A stretch of DNA of 64,000 bases from Corynebacterium stercoris (GCF_024160105.1 NZ_JAMFTQ010000007.1:54789-118788); one strand, 5' to 3'. Positions 39,377 through 48,491 are shown, counted from the stretch's first letter. The notes: generated by a model not told the origin, from the letters alone. Translations and numbers: made by a program.

Positions 39377-40666
39377 ATGAACCTGCACGCAACCCGTAGG
39401 ACCGGCGCAGCACTCTGCGCCATTGCCCTTTCCTCCACCGCGCTCGTGGCTTGCTCCAACGACAACACCGCGGACACCACCGCCACCAGCGCAGCCACCT
39501 CCGCCGCCTCCGAGGCCCCCGCCGCGGACAAGGCTGCCGGCGAGGACCGCGGCCCGATCACCTTCGCGATGGGCCGCAACGACACCGACAAGATCATCCC
39601 GATCATTGAGAAGTGGAACGCCGAGCACCCGGACGAGCAGGTCACCCTGAGCGAACTCGCCGGCGAGGCCGACGACCAGCGCGACACCCTCGTGCAGTCC
39701 CTCCAGGCCAAGAACGCCGACTACGACGTCATGGCGCTCGACGTTGTGTGGACCGCAGACTTCGCCGCGAACCAGTGGCTCGAGCCGCTCGAGGGCGATT
39801 ACGCCGTCGACACCTCCAAGCTGCTGCAGTCCACCGTCGACTCCGCGACCTACAACGGCAAGCTCTACGCCCTGCCGCAGAACACCAACGGCCAGCTGCT
39901 GTTCCGCAACACCGACATCATCGCTGAGGCACCGGACACCTTCGCCGATATCAAGTCCGCGTGCGAGGCCATCGAGACCGACTGCCTGACCACGCAGCTC
40001 AAGCAGTACGAGGGCCTGACCGTGAACACCCTCGGCTTCATCCACGGCTGGGGCGGCGAGGTCATCGACGCCAACGGCGAGCCGACCGTCGAGTCCGACG
40101 CTGCCAAGGCCGGCCTGCAGGCGCTGGTCGACGCGTACGCCGACGGCACCATCGCCAAGGGCTCCACCGCGGCGACCGAGGAGGAGACCAACCTGGCCTT
40201 CACCGAGGGCAAGACCGCGTTCGCGATCAACTGGCCGTACATGTACTCCAACGCTGAGGAGGCCGGCCTGAACTTCGAGGTCCAGCCGCTCGTCGGCGAG
40301 AACGGTGTCGGCGCGTCCACCCTGGGCGGCTACAACAACGGCATCAACATCTACTCGAAGCACAAGGCAACCGCCCGCGACTTCATCGAGTTCATCGTCT
40401 CCGAGGAGAATCAGCTCTCCTTCGCCGAGGCCTCCTTCCCGCCGGTGCTCGCGTCCATCTACGACGACGCCGACCTGATCAAGGAGCACCCGTACCTGCC
40501 GGCGCTCAAGGAGTCCCTCGAGAACGCGAAGCCGCGTCCGGTTTCCCCGTTCTACCCGGCGATCTCCAAGGCCATCCAGGACAACTCCTACGCTGCCCTG
40601 ACCTCCGGCAAGAGCGTCGACGACGCTGCGAAGGACATGGCCGCAGCTATCCAGCAGGCCAAGTAA
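39377..40666 (+). CDS. tusE: ABC importer sugar-binding lipoprotein (trehalose/maltose type)
   Basis: 429 aa. Signal peptide with lipobox LVACS, then a Ser/Thr/Ala spacer and the family 1 solute-binding fold (ITFAMGRNDTDKIIPIIEKWNAEHPDEQVTLSEL ... YDVMALDVVWTADFAANQWLEPL ... FAINWPYMYSNAEEAGLNFEV). ATG at 39377 has GAAAGG 7 bases upstream. By locus (next to lcpA) and the two following permeases it corresponds to the C. glutamicum trehalose uptake system Tus (LpqY-SugABC in mycobacteria); substrate inferred. Confidence 0.85.
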   Translation: MNLHATRRTGAALCAIALSSTALVACSNDNTADTTATSAATSAASEAPAADKAAGEDRGPITFAMGRNDTDKIIPIIEKWNAEHPDEQVTLSELAGEADDQRDTLVQSLQAKNADYDVMALDVVWTADFAANQWLEPLEGDYAVDTSKLLQSTVDSATYNGKLYALPQNTNGQLLFRNTDIIAEAPDTFADIKSACEAIETDCLTTQLKQYEGLTVNTLGFIHGWGGEVIDANGEPTVESDAAKAGLQALVDAYADGTIAKGSTAATEEETNLAFTEGKTAFAINWPYMYSNAEEAGLNFEVQPLVGENGVGASTLGGYNNGINIYSKHKATARDFIEFIVSEENQLSFAEASFPPVLASIYDDADLIKEHPYLPALKESLENAKPRPVSPFYPAISKAIQDNSYAALTSGKSVDDAAKDMAAAIQQAK

Positions 40667-40680
40667 CACCCCTTTGCGCT

Positions 40681-40716
40681 AACGCCCGCCACGGAATACG
40701 TTCCGGTGCGGGCGTT
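40681..40716 (+). terminator. Hairpin between binding-protein and permease genes
   Basis: AACGCCCGC (40681-40689) pairs with GCGGGCGTT (40708-40716), with further pairing inside. Typical partial terminator or 3'-stabiliser that lets the binding protein be made in excess over the permeases. Confidence 0.6.
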
Positions 40717-40752
40717 CGCCCGTTATCCCTCCGTACAGAAAGCTAGGGAACG

Positions 40753-41805
40753 ATGAGTACCGCCGTATCCGACCGCGCCGCGCGCCGCGCGGGCAAACGT
40801 TCCGCACCCTCGCGTGCCGACGCAGGGAAAGCGTACGCCCTCGTCACCCCCGCCCTGATCGTGCTGGCGGTGGTGATCGGCTACCCGATCCTCCGCGCGA
40901 TCTGGCTGTCCTTCCAATCCAACCGGCACCTCGACCCGAAAACCGGCGTGTTCGTCGACGGCGGGTTCGCAGGCCTCGACAATTACCTGTACTGGATCAC
41001 GAACCGGTGCATGAGCCCGTCGGGTGTCGTGGGTGCGTGCCCGCCAGGCGTGCTCGCCACCGACTTTTGGCCGGCGGTGCGCATCACGCTGTTCTTCACC
41101 GTGGTCACCGTGTTGCTCGAGATTGTGCTCGGGATGGCGATGGCGCTGATTATGAACCATCCGTCGAAAGGCAGGGCGCTGATCCGCGCCGCAGTGCTCA
41201 TCCCGTGGGCGATCCCGACGGCGGTGACCGCGAAGCTGTGGCAGTTCATGTTCGCGCCGAACGGCATCGTGAACTCGCTGCTGGGGCAGAACATCGCGTG
41301 GACGACGGACCCGTGGGCCGCGCGCTTCGCCGTCATCATCGCCGACGTGTGGAAGACCACGCCCTTCATGGCGCTGCTCATCCTCGCCGGCCTGCAGATG
41401 ATCCCCAACGACGTCTACGAGGCAGCGCGTGTCGACGGCGCCTCCACCTGGCAAACTTTCACGCGCATCACCCTGCCGCTCGTGCGCCCGGCGCTGATGG
41501 TGGCGGTGCTGTTCCGCACCCTCGACGCGCTTCGCATGTACGACCTGCCGGTGATCATGATCTCCGGGTCCGCCAACTCCCCCACCGCCACGATCTCGCA
41601 GCTGGTGGTCGAAGACATGCGCCAGGGCAACTTCAACTCGGCGTCCGCGCTCTCGACGCTGATCTTCCTGCTCATCTTCACCGTCGCGTTCGTAATGATC
41701 CGCTTCCTCGGCGCCGACGTCGGCGGAGCGGCGCGGGAGCCGCGGAAGGCGAAGGGGCGGAGAAATAGGCGTCGGAAAGCGGAAGCTCAGGAGGCAGCGC
41801 GATGA
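40753..41805 (+). CDS. tusF: ABC importer permease (SugA/TusF type)
   Basis: 350 aa, six predicted membrane segments starting YALVTPALIVLAVVIGYPIL. Carries the ATPase-docking EAA loop YEAARVDGASTWQTFTRITLPLVRP. The periplasmic loop after TM1 contains a Cys pair (NRCMSPSGVVGACPPG). The C-terminal tail is strongly basic. The stop overlaps the next ATG (ATGA-type, 4 bases). MalF-like half of the sugar transporter. Confidence 0.88.
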   Translation: MSTAVSDRAARRAGKRSAPSRADAGKAYALVTPALIVLAVVIGYPILRAIWLSFQSNRHLDPKTGVFVDGGFAGLDNYLYWITNRCMSPSGVVGACPPGVLATDFWPAVRITLFFTVVTVLLEIVLGMAMALIMNHPSKGRALIRAAVLIPWAIPTAVTAKLWQFMFAPNGIVNSLLGQNIAWTTDPWAARFAVIIADVWKTTPFMALLILAGLQMIPNDVYEAARVDGASTWQTFTRITLPLVRPALMVAVLFRTLDALRMYDLPVIMISGSANSPTATISQLVVEDMRQGNFNSASALSTLIFLLIFTVAFVMIRFLGADVGGAAREPRKAKGRRNRRRKAEAQEAAR

Positions 41806-42623
41806 AAAAGTTCGGTCACTACCTCGGTGTCATCTTCATCATGTTTTGGGGGCTCGCGCCGTTTTATTGGATGCTGGTCACCGCGCTGCGCGACAAGCGC
41901 TACACGTTCGACACCACGCCCTGGCCCACGCACGTCACGCTCGATAACTTCCGCGACGCGCTGGCGACCGACAAGGGCAACGATTTCCTCGGTGCGATCG
42001 GCAACTCGCTGATCATTTCGCTGGCGACGACGGCGCTCGCCGTCCTCGTCGGCGTGTTCACTGCGTACGCGCTCGCGCGGCTGAATTTCCCGGGCAAGGG
42101 CATTATCACGGGCATCATTCTCGCGGCGTCGATGTTCCCCGGCATCGCGCTGGTGACGCCGCTGTTCCAGCTGTTCGGCGACCTCGACTGGATCGGCACG
42201 TACCGCGCCATGATCATCCCGAACATCTCGTTCGCTCTGCCGCTGACGGTGTACACGCTGATCTCGTTCTTCCAGCAACTGCCGTGGGAGCTCGAGGAAG
42301 CAGCGCGTGTCGACGGCGCGACCCGCGGCCAGGCGTTCCGCCTCGTGCTGCTGCCGCTCGCGGCACCGGCGATCTTCACGACGGCGATCATCGCATTCAT
42401 CACCACGTGGAACGAATTCATGCTGGCGCGCCAACTCTCCACGACCGCGACCGAGCCCGTCACCGTCGCGATCGCGCGCTTCAGCGGCCCGAGTGCGTTC
42501 GAGTACCCGTACGCCGCGATTATGGCGGCGGGCTCCTTGGTGACCATCCCGCTGATCATCATGGTGCTGGTGTTCCAGCGCCGCATCGTTTCCGGCCTCA
42601 CCGCCGGCGGCGTGAAGGGCTAG
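41802..42623 (+). CDS. tusG: ABC importer permease (SugB/TusG type)
   Basis: 273 aa MalG-like permease with six membrane segments and the EAA loop LEEAARVDGATRGQAFRLVLLPLAAPA. C-terminus QRRIVSGLTAGGVKG is the typical end that inserts toward the ATPase. No ATP-binding gene follows: the next gene is convergent, so the nucleotide-binding subunit must be encoded elsewhere (an MsiK-type shared ATPase is likely). Confidence 0.88.
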   Translation: MKKFGHYLGVIFIMFWGLAPFYWMLVTALRDKRYTFDTTPWPTHVTLDNFRDALATDKGNDFLGAIGNSLIISLATTALAVLVGVFTAYALARLNFPGKGIITGIILAASMFPGIALVTPLFQLFGDLDWIGTYRAMIIPNISFALPLTVYTLISFFQQLPWELEEAARVDGATRGQAFRLVLLPLAAPAIFTTAIIAFITTWNEFMLARQLSTTATEPVTVAIARFSGPSAFEYPYAAIMAAGSLVTIPLIIMVLVFQRRIVSGLTAGGVKG

Positions 42624-43708
42624 CTGCCGAAGAGGGTGTGCATGGCGCCGTAGGGGTGGGTGGTGTTGTGCGCGGGGTGGCCGTTGGGTGAGTGCCAGAT
42701 TGGTGCGCCGTTTTGGCGGGTGATGCGGCCTCGGCGGTTGGTGTCGGGGTCGTCGTCGTTGGTGCCGTTGTGGTAGCTGCACACGGGTGCGAGGTTGTCG
42801 AGGTTGGTTTCCCCGCCGTGCTTCCACGCTTGGATGTGGTGGATTTCGCAGTTGTCGGCGGCGTGGCGGCAATCCGGCACCGGGCACGCGGTGGTGGTGG
42901 CGCGCACCAGGTCGCGTTGTTTCTGGTTGGCGAAGCGCTGGGTGCGGTACAGGTTCACCGGGCCTTCCTGCGGGTGGAACAGGGCGGCTTCGAGGTGGTT
43001 GTCGGCGGTGGCGACACATTGGGTGAGGTAGTCGGCGCCGGTGATGGTGGTGCCGTCGGTAAGCCCGAGTGTGACCTCGTCGCCGTCGCCGCGGTGGATC
43101 TGCACCCACGCGTCCAGGGGGATCAAGAGCAGTGGTCTGGGTGCGGCGTGGGGCACGCCGCCTGCTGCGCCGTCGCCTCTGATGAGGGCTTTGAGGCGGG
43201 CGAGCATGTGCGCGGCCATGGTGACCGCGCCTTTGGTGTGGTGTTGGCGCAGGTAGTGCTCGAGGTCGGCGAGGAAGCGTTCGTCGGTGGTGACGGTCAT
43301 GCGGCGTTTCCCGCCGCGCGACGGGCTGAAGGTGACTTGGTCCTTCGGCGCGTCTTTCGGCGGGGTGGGGATAAGGGTCTTCAAAACGCGCTGGAGGCGT
43401 TTGTAGCCGCCGCGAATCTTCAGCGCGGCGAGGCGGAGCTTGTTTCTGGTGCGCTGGCTCTTGATCGGTTTGAGGCGTCGCTCGATGAGGGCGAGCTTGT
43501 CGAGGGTGAACTCGCCCGCGCGTGCTGCCTCAAGCGCGAGGCGTTGCTTCTGAGGTGATGTAGTGGTGCCGTAGTAGACCTTGTCGAGCAGCTCCCACGC
43601 GCGCACCCGGTTCGGGTCGAACCCGGCATCGAGCGCGCGTTGTTTATCGAAGCCCACCAGAGCATCAATCCCGTACGGACGGGCAATCAAATCGTCAAAA
43701 CCTGTCAT
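42620..43708 (-). CDS. HNH endonuclease (DUF222/13E12-like)
   Basis: 362 aa from ATG at 43708 (MTGFDDLIARPYGIDALVGFDKQRALDAG). N-terminal helical DUF222-like region, then the HNH zinc-finger nuclease CPVPDCRHAADNCEIHHIQAWKHGGETNLDNLAPVCSYHN with two Cys pairs and the His-His-Asn catalytic set. Such genes occur in many near-copies per genome in corynebacteria and mycobacteria. TAGCGT ends 7 bases before the ATG. The stop overlaps tusG by 4 bases on the opposite strand. Role unknown. Confidence 0.85.
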   Translation of the reverse strand: MTGFDDLIARPYGIDALVGFDKQRALDAGFDPNRVRAWELLDKVYYGTTTSPQKQRLALEAARAGEFTLDKLALIERRLKPIKSQRTRNKLRLAALKIRGGYKRLQRVLKTLIPTPPKDAPKDQVTFSPSRGGKRRMTVTTDERFLADLEHYLRQHHTKGAVTMAAHMLARLKALIRGDGAAGGVPHAAPRPLLLIPLDAWVQIHRGDGDEVTLGLTDGTTITGADYLTQCVATADNHLEAALFHPQEGPVNLYRTQRFANQKQRDLVRATTTACPVPDCRHAADNCEIHHIQAWKHGGETNLDNLAPVCSYHNGTNDDDPDTNRRGRITRQNGAPIWHSPNGHPAHNTTHPYGAMHTLFGS

Positions 43709-43760
43709 GCCACGCACGCTAAGCGCCACGGCAAGCGTTGCCAACGGAGCAGCCCTCCAG

Positions 43761-43790
43761 CCTGTGGATAGTGGTTTTTCTCTCCACAGG
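43761..43790. terminator. Hairpin after the purK-purE-YdcF run
   Basis: CCTGTGGA (43761-43768) pairs with TCCACAGG (43783-43790). It lies directly after the YdcF stop on the minus strand. The left arm includes TGTGGATAG, which resembles a DnaA box, but it is a single copy. Confidence 0.5.
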
Positions 43791-44279
43791 TTATTGAAAA
43801 CGCGCAGGTGAAAGGCGGTGCAGCAGGCGTCGCCAGGCGACGCGCGCCACAGAGTGCGGCACGGCGACAAGCTCGCGCGCGTAATGCTTCAAGTTCTTCA
43901 GCGGCCGGCCGGGCGGCATCGGCGCGGCAACCACGTCGATGGGAATACCCAAGTGCCACGCCCAGATCCGGGTGCGGGCGGCGTGGTAGCGGTTGGTGAC
44001 AACGGTGAGGCGGGCGGCGTCGGGAAGCAAAGCCCGGGAGCGCTCCAGGTTCTCGTTCGTCGAGGTCGCGTGCGGCTCGACGATGATCTCCCCCGCCGCC
44101 ACCCCCCGCTCGCGCAGCCAGGCGGCCATGACATCGGCCTCGCCGCGCCCCGTCACGACGATCGGTGCGGGGTGCAGCTGGTGGTGGGAAAGCGCCGTCG
44201 ATAAGCGGGAAGCGAGCATGCGCGACGGGCGGCCCTCGACGACGCGCGCGCCGAGGACGACGATCGGCTGGTTACTCAC
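43791..44279 (-). CDS. YdcF/SanA family (DUF218) protein
   Basis: 162 aa from GTG at 44279, overlapping the purE stop by 8 bases. DUF218 pattern: [92 protein letters not shown]. The conserved Glu/Asn/His residues of the family are present. E. coli members (SanA, ElyC) affect envelope integrity, but most have no proven reaction. No signal peptide is seen in this form, so it may be cytoplasmic or truncated at the N-terminus. Confidence 0.8.
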   Translation of the reverse strand: MSNQPIVVLGARVVEGRPSRMLASRLSTALSHHQLHPAPIVVTGRGEADVMAAWLRERGVAAGEIIVEPHATSTNENLERSRALLPDAARLTVVTNRYHAARTRIWAWHLGIPIDVVAAPMPPGRPLKNLKHYARELVAVPHSVARVAWRRLLHRLSPARFQ

Positions 44280-44772
44280 CAAGCAGGCGCTGGCGCAGCG
44301 CGTCGTCCTTGCGCTCCACCTCGGCGGCAAGATCCGCCTGGTAAGACGCCATTTTCTCCACCAGCGCCGCGTCGCCCGCGCCGAGGATGCGCACCGCGAG
44401 CAGGCCCGCGTTCTTCGCGCCGCCGATGGACACGGTGGCCACCGGCACGCCGCCGGGCATCTGCACGATGGACAGCAGCGAATCCAGCCCGTCGAGGTCC
44501 GCGAGCGCGCGCGGCACGCCGATGACCGGCAGCGGCGTCGCGGCCGCCACCATGCCCGGCAGGTGCGCGGCGCCGCCGGCGCAGGCGATGATCACCTTCA
44601 GGCCGCGCGTGTGCGCCTGCTTCGCGTACGCCAGCATCTTCTCCGGCGTGCGGTGCGCGGACACGACGCCGACCTCGAAGGGCACCTCGAAATCGCGCAG
44701 CACCTCGGCGGCGGGGGCGACGGTGTCCCAGTCAGAATCGGAACCCATGATGAGGCCGACGAGCGGTTGCAT
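44272..44772 (-). CDS. purE: N5-carboxyaminoimidazole ribonucleotide mutase
   Basis: 166 aa class I PurE, moving the carboxylate in N5-CAIR to C4 in purine synthesis. [22 protein letters not shown] (catalytic His), [47 protein letters not shown]. Ribosome site GGAG 8 bases upstream. It follows purK by 3 bases. Confidence 0.96.
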   Translation of the reverse strand: MQPLVGLIMGSDSDWDTVAPAAEVLRDFEVPFEVGVVSAHRTPEKMLAYAKQAHTRGLKVIIACAGGAAHLPGMVAAATPLPVIGVPRALADLDGLDSLLSIVQMPGGVPVATVSIGGAKNAGLLAVRILGAGDAALVEKMASYQADLAAEVERKDDALRQRLLGE

Positions 44773-44775
44773 TGC

Positions 44776-45960
44776 TTACTCTCCTTCGGCGCGGCGTTCG
44801 AGCCACGCGGCGTTGACGATGAAGTGCGCCGCGTCCTCGGCGACGGCGAGCGCCTCCTCGAGCGTATCCGCGGCGACGTTGACGTGCCCCATCTTGCGCC
44901 CGGCGCGGTATGTCTTGCCGTAAAGGTGCACCTTGACCTGCGGGTAGCGGCGCATCACCTCGGCGACGCGCTCGGCCACGGGCATCTCGGGCTGCTGCTC
45001 GCCGCCGAGGGTGTTCACCATGACGGTCACCGGCGCGGTGGGTGCGGTGGAGCCGAGCGGCCAATCGAGCACGGCGCGCAGGTGCTGCTCGAATTGGCTG
45101 GTCACGCAGCCGTCCTGGGTCCAGTGGCCGGTGTTGTGCGGGCGCATGGCCAGCTCGTTGACCTGGATCTTCCCGCCAGCTTCGAACAGCTCGACGGCGA
45201 GCACGCCGGTCACGTCGAGTTCCTCGGCGATGCGGCAGGCCAGGTCGCGGCACTCGCGTGCGATCTCGTCGTCGAGCTCGGGCGCGGGCGAAATCGCGAC
45301 GCGGCAAATGCCGTCGTCCTGCTGCGACTCCACGACCGGCCACGCCGCGACCTCGCCGGAGCGGTTGCGCGCCACCATCGCGGACAGTTCGCGGTCGAAG
45401 GCAATTTTGCGCTCCGCCATCAGCGGCACGTCGCGGTCGAGCAGGTCGGCGACCAGCTCGGAGCATTCGCTTTCCGACGACGGGAACCAGACCCCATGGC
45501 CGTCATACCCGCCGCGGGTAGCTTTGAGGCACACGGCACCGTCGACCTGGTGCCAAAAAGCTTGTGCGTCGGCGGGCGAAGTAATCGGCGCGAACTCCGG
45601 CACCGGGGCGCCGAGGTCCGCGAGGCGGCGACGCTGCTCCAGCTTGTCCTGGGCGAAGATGAGGGCTTCGGGGCGCGGCTCGACGGCAACGCCTGCGTCG
45701 ATGAGCGTTTGCGCGAACTCGTTGGGCACGTGCTCGTGGTCGAAGGTGACGGCGTCGGCACCCTCGGCGATGGCCTTGAGGTCCGCAAGATCGGTGTAGT
45801 CGCCGATGCGGACATCGCCGAAAACCTGCGCCGCCGACTCGTCCGGGGCGCCGGCGAGCACGCGCGTCTCAATGCCCAGCTCGATCGCTTCCGTCTGCAT
45901 CATCCGTGCCAGCTGGCCGTCGCCGACCACGGCGACCACCGGCATCCCATAGGTATTCAC
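44776..45960 (-). CDS. purK: N5-carboxyaminoimidazole ribonucleotide synthase
   Basis: 394 aa ATP-grasp enzyme that makes N5-CAIR from AIR, bicarbonate and ATP. MPVVAVVGDGQLARMMQTEAIELGI, TFDHEHVPNE, KATRGGYDGHGVW (ATP loop), VELFEAGGKIQVNELAMRPHNTGHWT. GTG at 45960 (VNTYGMPVVAV) is used here; ATG at 45945 is the alternative and would lose five residues. Divergent from budA, with only 31 bases between the starts. Confidence 0.95.
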   Translation of the reverse strand: MNTYGMPVVAVVGDGQLARMMQTEAIELGIETRVLAGAPDESAAQVFGDVRIGDYTDLADLKAIAEGADAVTFDHEHVPNEFAQTLIDAGVAVEPRPEALIFAQDKLEQRRRLADLGAPVPEFAPITSPADAQAFWHQVDGAVCLKATRGGYDGHGVWFPSSESECSELVADLLDRDVPLMAERKIAFDRELSAMVARNRSGEVAAWPVVESQQDDGICRVAISPAPELDDEIARECRDLACRIAEELDVTGVLAVELFEAGGKIQVNELAMRPHNTGHWTQDGCVTSQFEQHLRAVLDWPLGSTAPTAPVTVMVNTLGGEQQPEMPVAERVAEVMRRYPQVKVHLYGKTYRAGRKMGHVNVAADTLEEALAVAEDAAHFIVNAAWLERRAEGE

Positions 45961-45991
45961 CCTGCACACTTTAGTAGTTAGGATTGCCGGC

Positions 45992-46720
45992 ATGGCTGAG
46001 AGCATCCAGCGGCACACGATCTTCCAGAACTCCCTCATGACGGCGCTGCTCGACGGCATCTACGACGGCGAGATGACCATCGGCGAAATCCTGGCGAAGG
46101 GCAACTTCGGGCTGGGCACCTTCGACGGGCTCGACGGGGAGATGATCATCCTCGACGGGGTGTGCCACCAGCTGACCAGCGACGGCAAAGCGCGCGTGGC
46201 GGACCTGGAGCAGCGCACGCCGTTCACGGTGGTGACCAACTTCGTGCCCCGCATCCGCGTCGACGCTCCGCGCGGGATGCGCCGCAGCGACCTGTCCGCG
46301 TTCATCGACAGCCTCGAGCCGAGCGCGAACTTCTTCTACGCCGTGCGCATCACCGGCCGCTTCAGCGAGGTAGTCACCCGCACGGTGTCGAAGCAGGAGA
46401 AGCCGTACCCGCCGATGTCCGAGGCCGTGGGCGACGACGAGGAGCACCGCTTCACCGACACGCGCGGCGTGATCGGGGGCTTCCGCACCCCGGGCTACGC
46501 GAAGGGCATCGGCGTGCCGGGCTGCCACGTGCACTTCATCACCGCGGACCACTCCAGCGGCGGCCACGTGCTGGACTACACGGTGGACGAAGCGGTGATC
46601 GAGCTCTGCCCGGGCACCGACATGGAGCTGCACCTGCCGATTACGGCGGAGTTCCAGGACGGGGACTTGGCGCCCGAGGACCTCGACGCGCAGATTCACG
46701 CGACGGAGGTGAAAAACTAG
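45992..46720 (+). CDS. budA: Alpha-acetolactate decarboxylase
   Basis: 242 aa. Converts alpha-acetolactate to acetoin. Family marks: IFQNSLMTALLDGIYDGEMTIGEILAKGNFGLGTFDGLDGEMIILDG, TRTVSKQEKPYPPM, and the zinc site GCHVHFITADHSSGGHVLDY (three His) with the catalytic Glu/Arg region. TAGGAT (45979-45984) ends 7 bases before the ATG, so it has a leaderless promoter of its own. It is flanked by conserved genes (purK and PH-domain) and no acetolactate synthase is nearby; it draws on the branched-chain amino acid pathway. Convergent with the PH gene by 4 bases. Confidence 0.93.
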   Translation: MAESIQRHTIFQNSLMTALLDGIYDGEMTIGEILAKGNFGLGTFDGLDGEMIILDGVCHQLTSDGKARVADLEQRTPFTVVTNFVPRIRVDAPRGMRRSDLSAFIDSLEPSANFFYAVRITGRFSEVVTRTVSKQEKPYPPMSEAVGDDEEHRFTDTRGVIGGFRTPGYAKGIGVPGCHVHFITADHSSGGHVLDYTVDEAVIELCPGTDMELHLPITAEFQDGDLAPEDLDAQIHATEVKN

Positions 46721-47178
46721 CGTCGATACGCGAGCTGCTCCCCGATCACGCGCTCGATCGCGCGGGACTTGCCCACCTGCTCGAAGTGGATCGGGCGCTC
46801 GTAGCCGTAGATGGCGACGGTGATGCCGCCGCGTTCGCGGCGGGCGGAGTGGATCTGGCGGTGCGGGATCGAATCGACGCCGCCCGCGCGCCCGCGGGCG
46901 AGAATGCGGTGGTCCGTGACCACGAAGCGGCGGCGGCGCGAGCGCACGACCGGCACGCCGAAGCGCCACGCGGCGATGACAGCCCACGCCGCGACGACCG
47001 CGTTGCGCACCACCGCGTCGACGCCGGGCGTGACATCCATCCACCCGACGGCGATCCACGCCACGCCGGTGATCACGATCAGCTCCAGCAGCGGGAAGAT
47101 CAAGGTGCTCAGCGGCGCGGCGACGTCGGCGAGGACGACTTCGCCCTCGCCGAGCGCGAAAGCCGGCTTGCGTGCCAT
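46717..47178 (-). CDS. Bacterial PH-domain membrane protein
   Basis: 153 aa. Two membrane segments (about 22-42 and 60-75) followed by a PH-like domain (RRRRFVVTDHRILARGRAGGVDSIPHRQIHSARRERGGITVAIYGYERPIHFEQVGKSRAIERVIGEQL), the YdbS/bPH_2 pattern. Sits 4 bases after birA, as in other corynebacteria. Function unknown; probably membrane-associated scaffold. Confidence 0.8.
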   Translation of the reverse strand: MARKPAFALGEGEVVLADVAAPLSTLIFPLLELIVITGVAWIAVGWMDVTPGVDAVVRNAVVAAWAVIAAWRFGVPVVRSRRRRFVVTDHRILARGRAGGVDSIPHRQIHSARRERGGITVAIYGYERPIHFEQVGKSRAIERVIGEQLAYRR

Positions 47179-47182
47179 GCGG

Positions 47183-47905
47183 CTAGCTGGTGGGCCGCAG
47201 GTGGAAGACGTCGCCGACTGCGTAGGCGGTGCCGTCGATGATCACTTCGCCCGCGTCGTTGACGTCGTCGACGACGCCTGTGACTGCGCCGTCGTGAAGC
47301 TCAATGCGCACCGGCTGGCCGATGGTGGAGCACACGGTGCGGTAGTCGGCGAGCAGCTGCGGGTCGCCGGTCTGCCACTGGGTGAGGCGGCGGCCCATGG
47401 CGGTGAGGATGTCGATGGTGAAGTCGTCGAAATCCACGTCGATGCCCTCGAGGTTGAGCGCGGTCGAGGTGTCGGTGGGCAGCTCCTCCGGGCGCATGGC
47501 CACGTTGATGCCGATTCCCACGACCACCTTCGGCATGTCCAAGCCCGAGAGGATGCCGGCGATTTTCTTTCCGCGGATCTGCACGTCGTTCGGCCACTTC
47601 AGCTTCGCCTCTGGCACGACGTCGGTGACTGCCACGCCCGGCGCGACGGACAACAGGCCGAAGTCGCCGGGGTGCTTGGAGGCGTCGAGCACCATGCTCA
47701 TGGCCAGCTGGGCGCCCTTCGGCGAGACCCACTGGCGGCCGAGGCGGCCCTTCGCGTCTGTCTGCTCGTCGGCGATGAGCACCATGCCGGGCTCGCCGTG
47801 CGCGAGCATGTCCGCGTTCGTGGAGCCGGTGGATTCGACCCAGCGCACGTCGGGCCAGTACTCGGCGACGGCGTCCTGGATGCGTTGGATGTCGGAGACG
47901 GTCAT
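47183..47905 (-). CDS. birA: Biotin--[acyl-CoA carboxylase] ligase
   Basis: 240 aa monofunctional ligase without a DNA-binding domain. STNADMLAHGEPGMVLIADEQTDAKGRLGRQWVSPKG is the biotinyl-AMP loop (GRGRxGR, here with Lys first), LKWPNDVQIRGKKIAGIL holds the catalytic Lys, followed by VVGIGINV. It biotinylates the AccBC-type alpha subunits. TAGGCT (47914-47919 on the minus strand) ends 8 bases before the ATG. Located next to the accD-fas block, where its product is used. Confidence 0.94.
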   Translation of the reverse strand: MTVSDIQRIQDAVAEYWPDVRWVESTGSTNADMLAHGEPGMVLIADEQTDAKGRLGRQWVSPKGAQLAMSMVLDASKHPGDFGLLSVAPGVAVTDVVPEAKLKWPNDVQIRGKKIAGILSGLDMPKVVVGIGINVAMRPEELPTDTSTALNLEGIDVDFDDFTIDILTAMGRRLTQWQTGDPQLLADYRTVCSTIGQPVRIELHDGAVTGVVDDVNDAGEVIIDGTAYAVGDVFHLRPTS

Positions 47906-47955
47906 GGTGTCAAAGCCTAGCCCGCCGCCGGCCGTGCGCCACTACGCTGGGCAGC

Positions 47956-48099
47956 ATGAGCACCCGGAGAGACATCACCCCTGCGACGCTCATGGTTGGC
48001 GCATTGGAGAAGGCGTTGACCGCCCAACAGCCGGTGGCGAAAGGGAATGTTGCGCGGTTGCGGAGGCCCGCGGCGGATGTTTGGCCTGACCAGCACTAG
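47956..48099 (+). CDS. 47-residue protein of unknown function
   Basis: MSTRRDITPATLMVGALEKALTAQQPVAKGNVARLRRPAADVWPDQH, split here as residues 1-20 helix-forming and 21-47 basic-to-polar. TACGCT (47943-47948) ends exactly 7 bases before the ATG, the same leaderless spacing as confirmed genes here, which is the best evidence that it is real. It fills the gap between birA and acpS. No confident homologue recognised; it may be a remnant of a larger gene. Confidence 0.5.
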   Translation: MSTRRDITPATLMVGALEKALTAQQPVAKGNVARLRRPAADVWPDQH

Positions 48100-48473
48100 C
48101 CCGCGGCGACCTCGCAGACGGCGACGGCATAGTCACCGTCGTGGCTGAGGGACAGCGACGCAGCGGGCGGGGCGACGCGGGCCAGCGCGCCGCGCAACGC
48201 GATAGCGACGCGGCCGAACGCGTCGGCGACGACCTCGATCTGGGCGAAATCCACAGCGTCGACCTCGGGCGCGAGGCCGTAGCGGGCGGTGCCCCACGCC
48301 TTCACGTACGCCTCTTTGGCGGCCCAGCGGGCGGCGAGAGAGGCGTCCCGGTCGGGCTTCCCCGCACAGTCGCGCAGCTCGCGCTCGGTGAACACCCTTC
48401 GAAAGCGCGAGCCCGGTACGGCAAGCTGGGCAGCGAACGCGGGGACGTGCACGATGTCGACGCCCACTGCCAT
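48096..48473 (-). CDS. acpS: Holo-[acyl-carrier-protein] synthase
   Basis: 125 aa from ATG at 48473 (MAVGVDIVHVPAF); GTG at 48485 is an alternative. AcpS motifs: VGVDIVHV (metal Asp), FTERELRDC, and AARWAAKEAYVKAWG. It transfers 4'-phosphopantetheine from CoA to carrier proteins; the Fas encoded next door lacks its own transferase domain, so this is its likely activator. Ends inside the last bases of the 47-residue ORF on the other strand. Divergent from accD1. Confidence 0.92.
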   Translation of the reverse strand: MAVGVDIVHVPAFAAQLAVPGSRFRRVFTERELRDCAGKPDRDASLAARWAAKEAYVKAWGTARYGLAPEVDAVDFAQIEVVADAFGRVAIALRGALARVAPPAASLSLSHDGDYAVAVCEVAAG

Positions 48474-48491
48474 ACCCCACCTCACCTCGCT

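Noticed and set aside
43761..43790. DnaA box / origin-like element (TGTGGATAG with TCCACAGG)
   Set aside because: Only one copy, no AT-rich unwinding region and no dnaA/dnaN context; better explained as a hairpin terminator.
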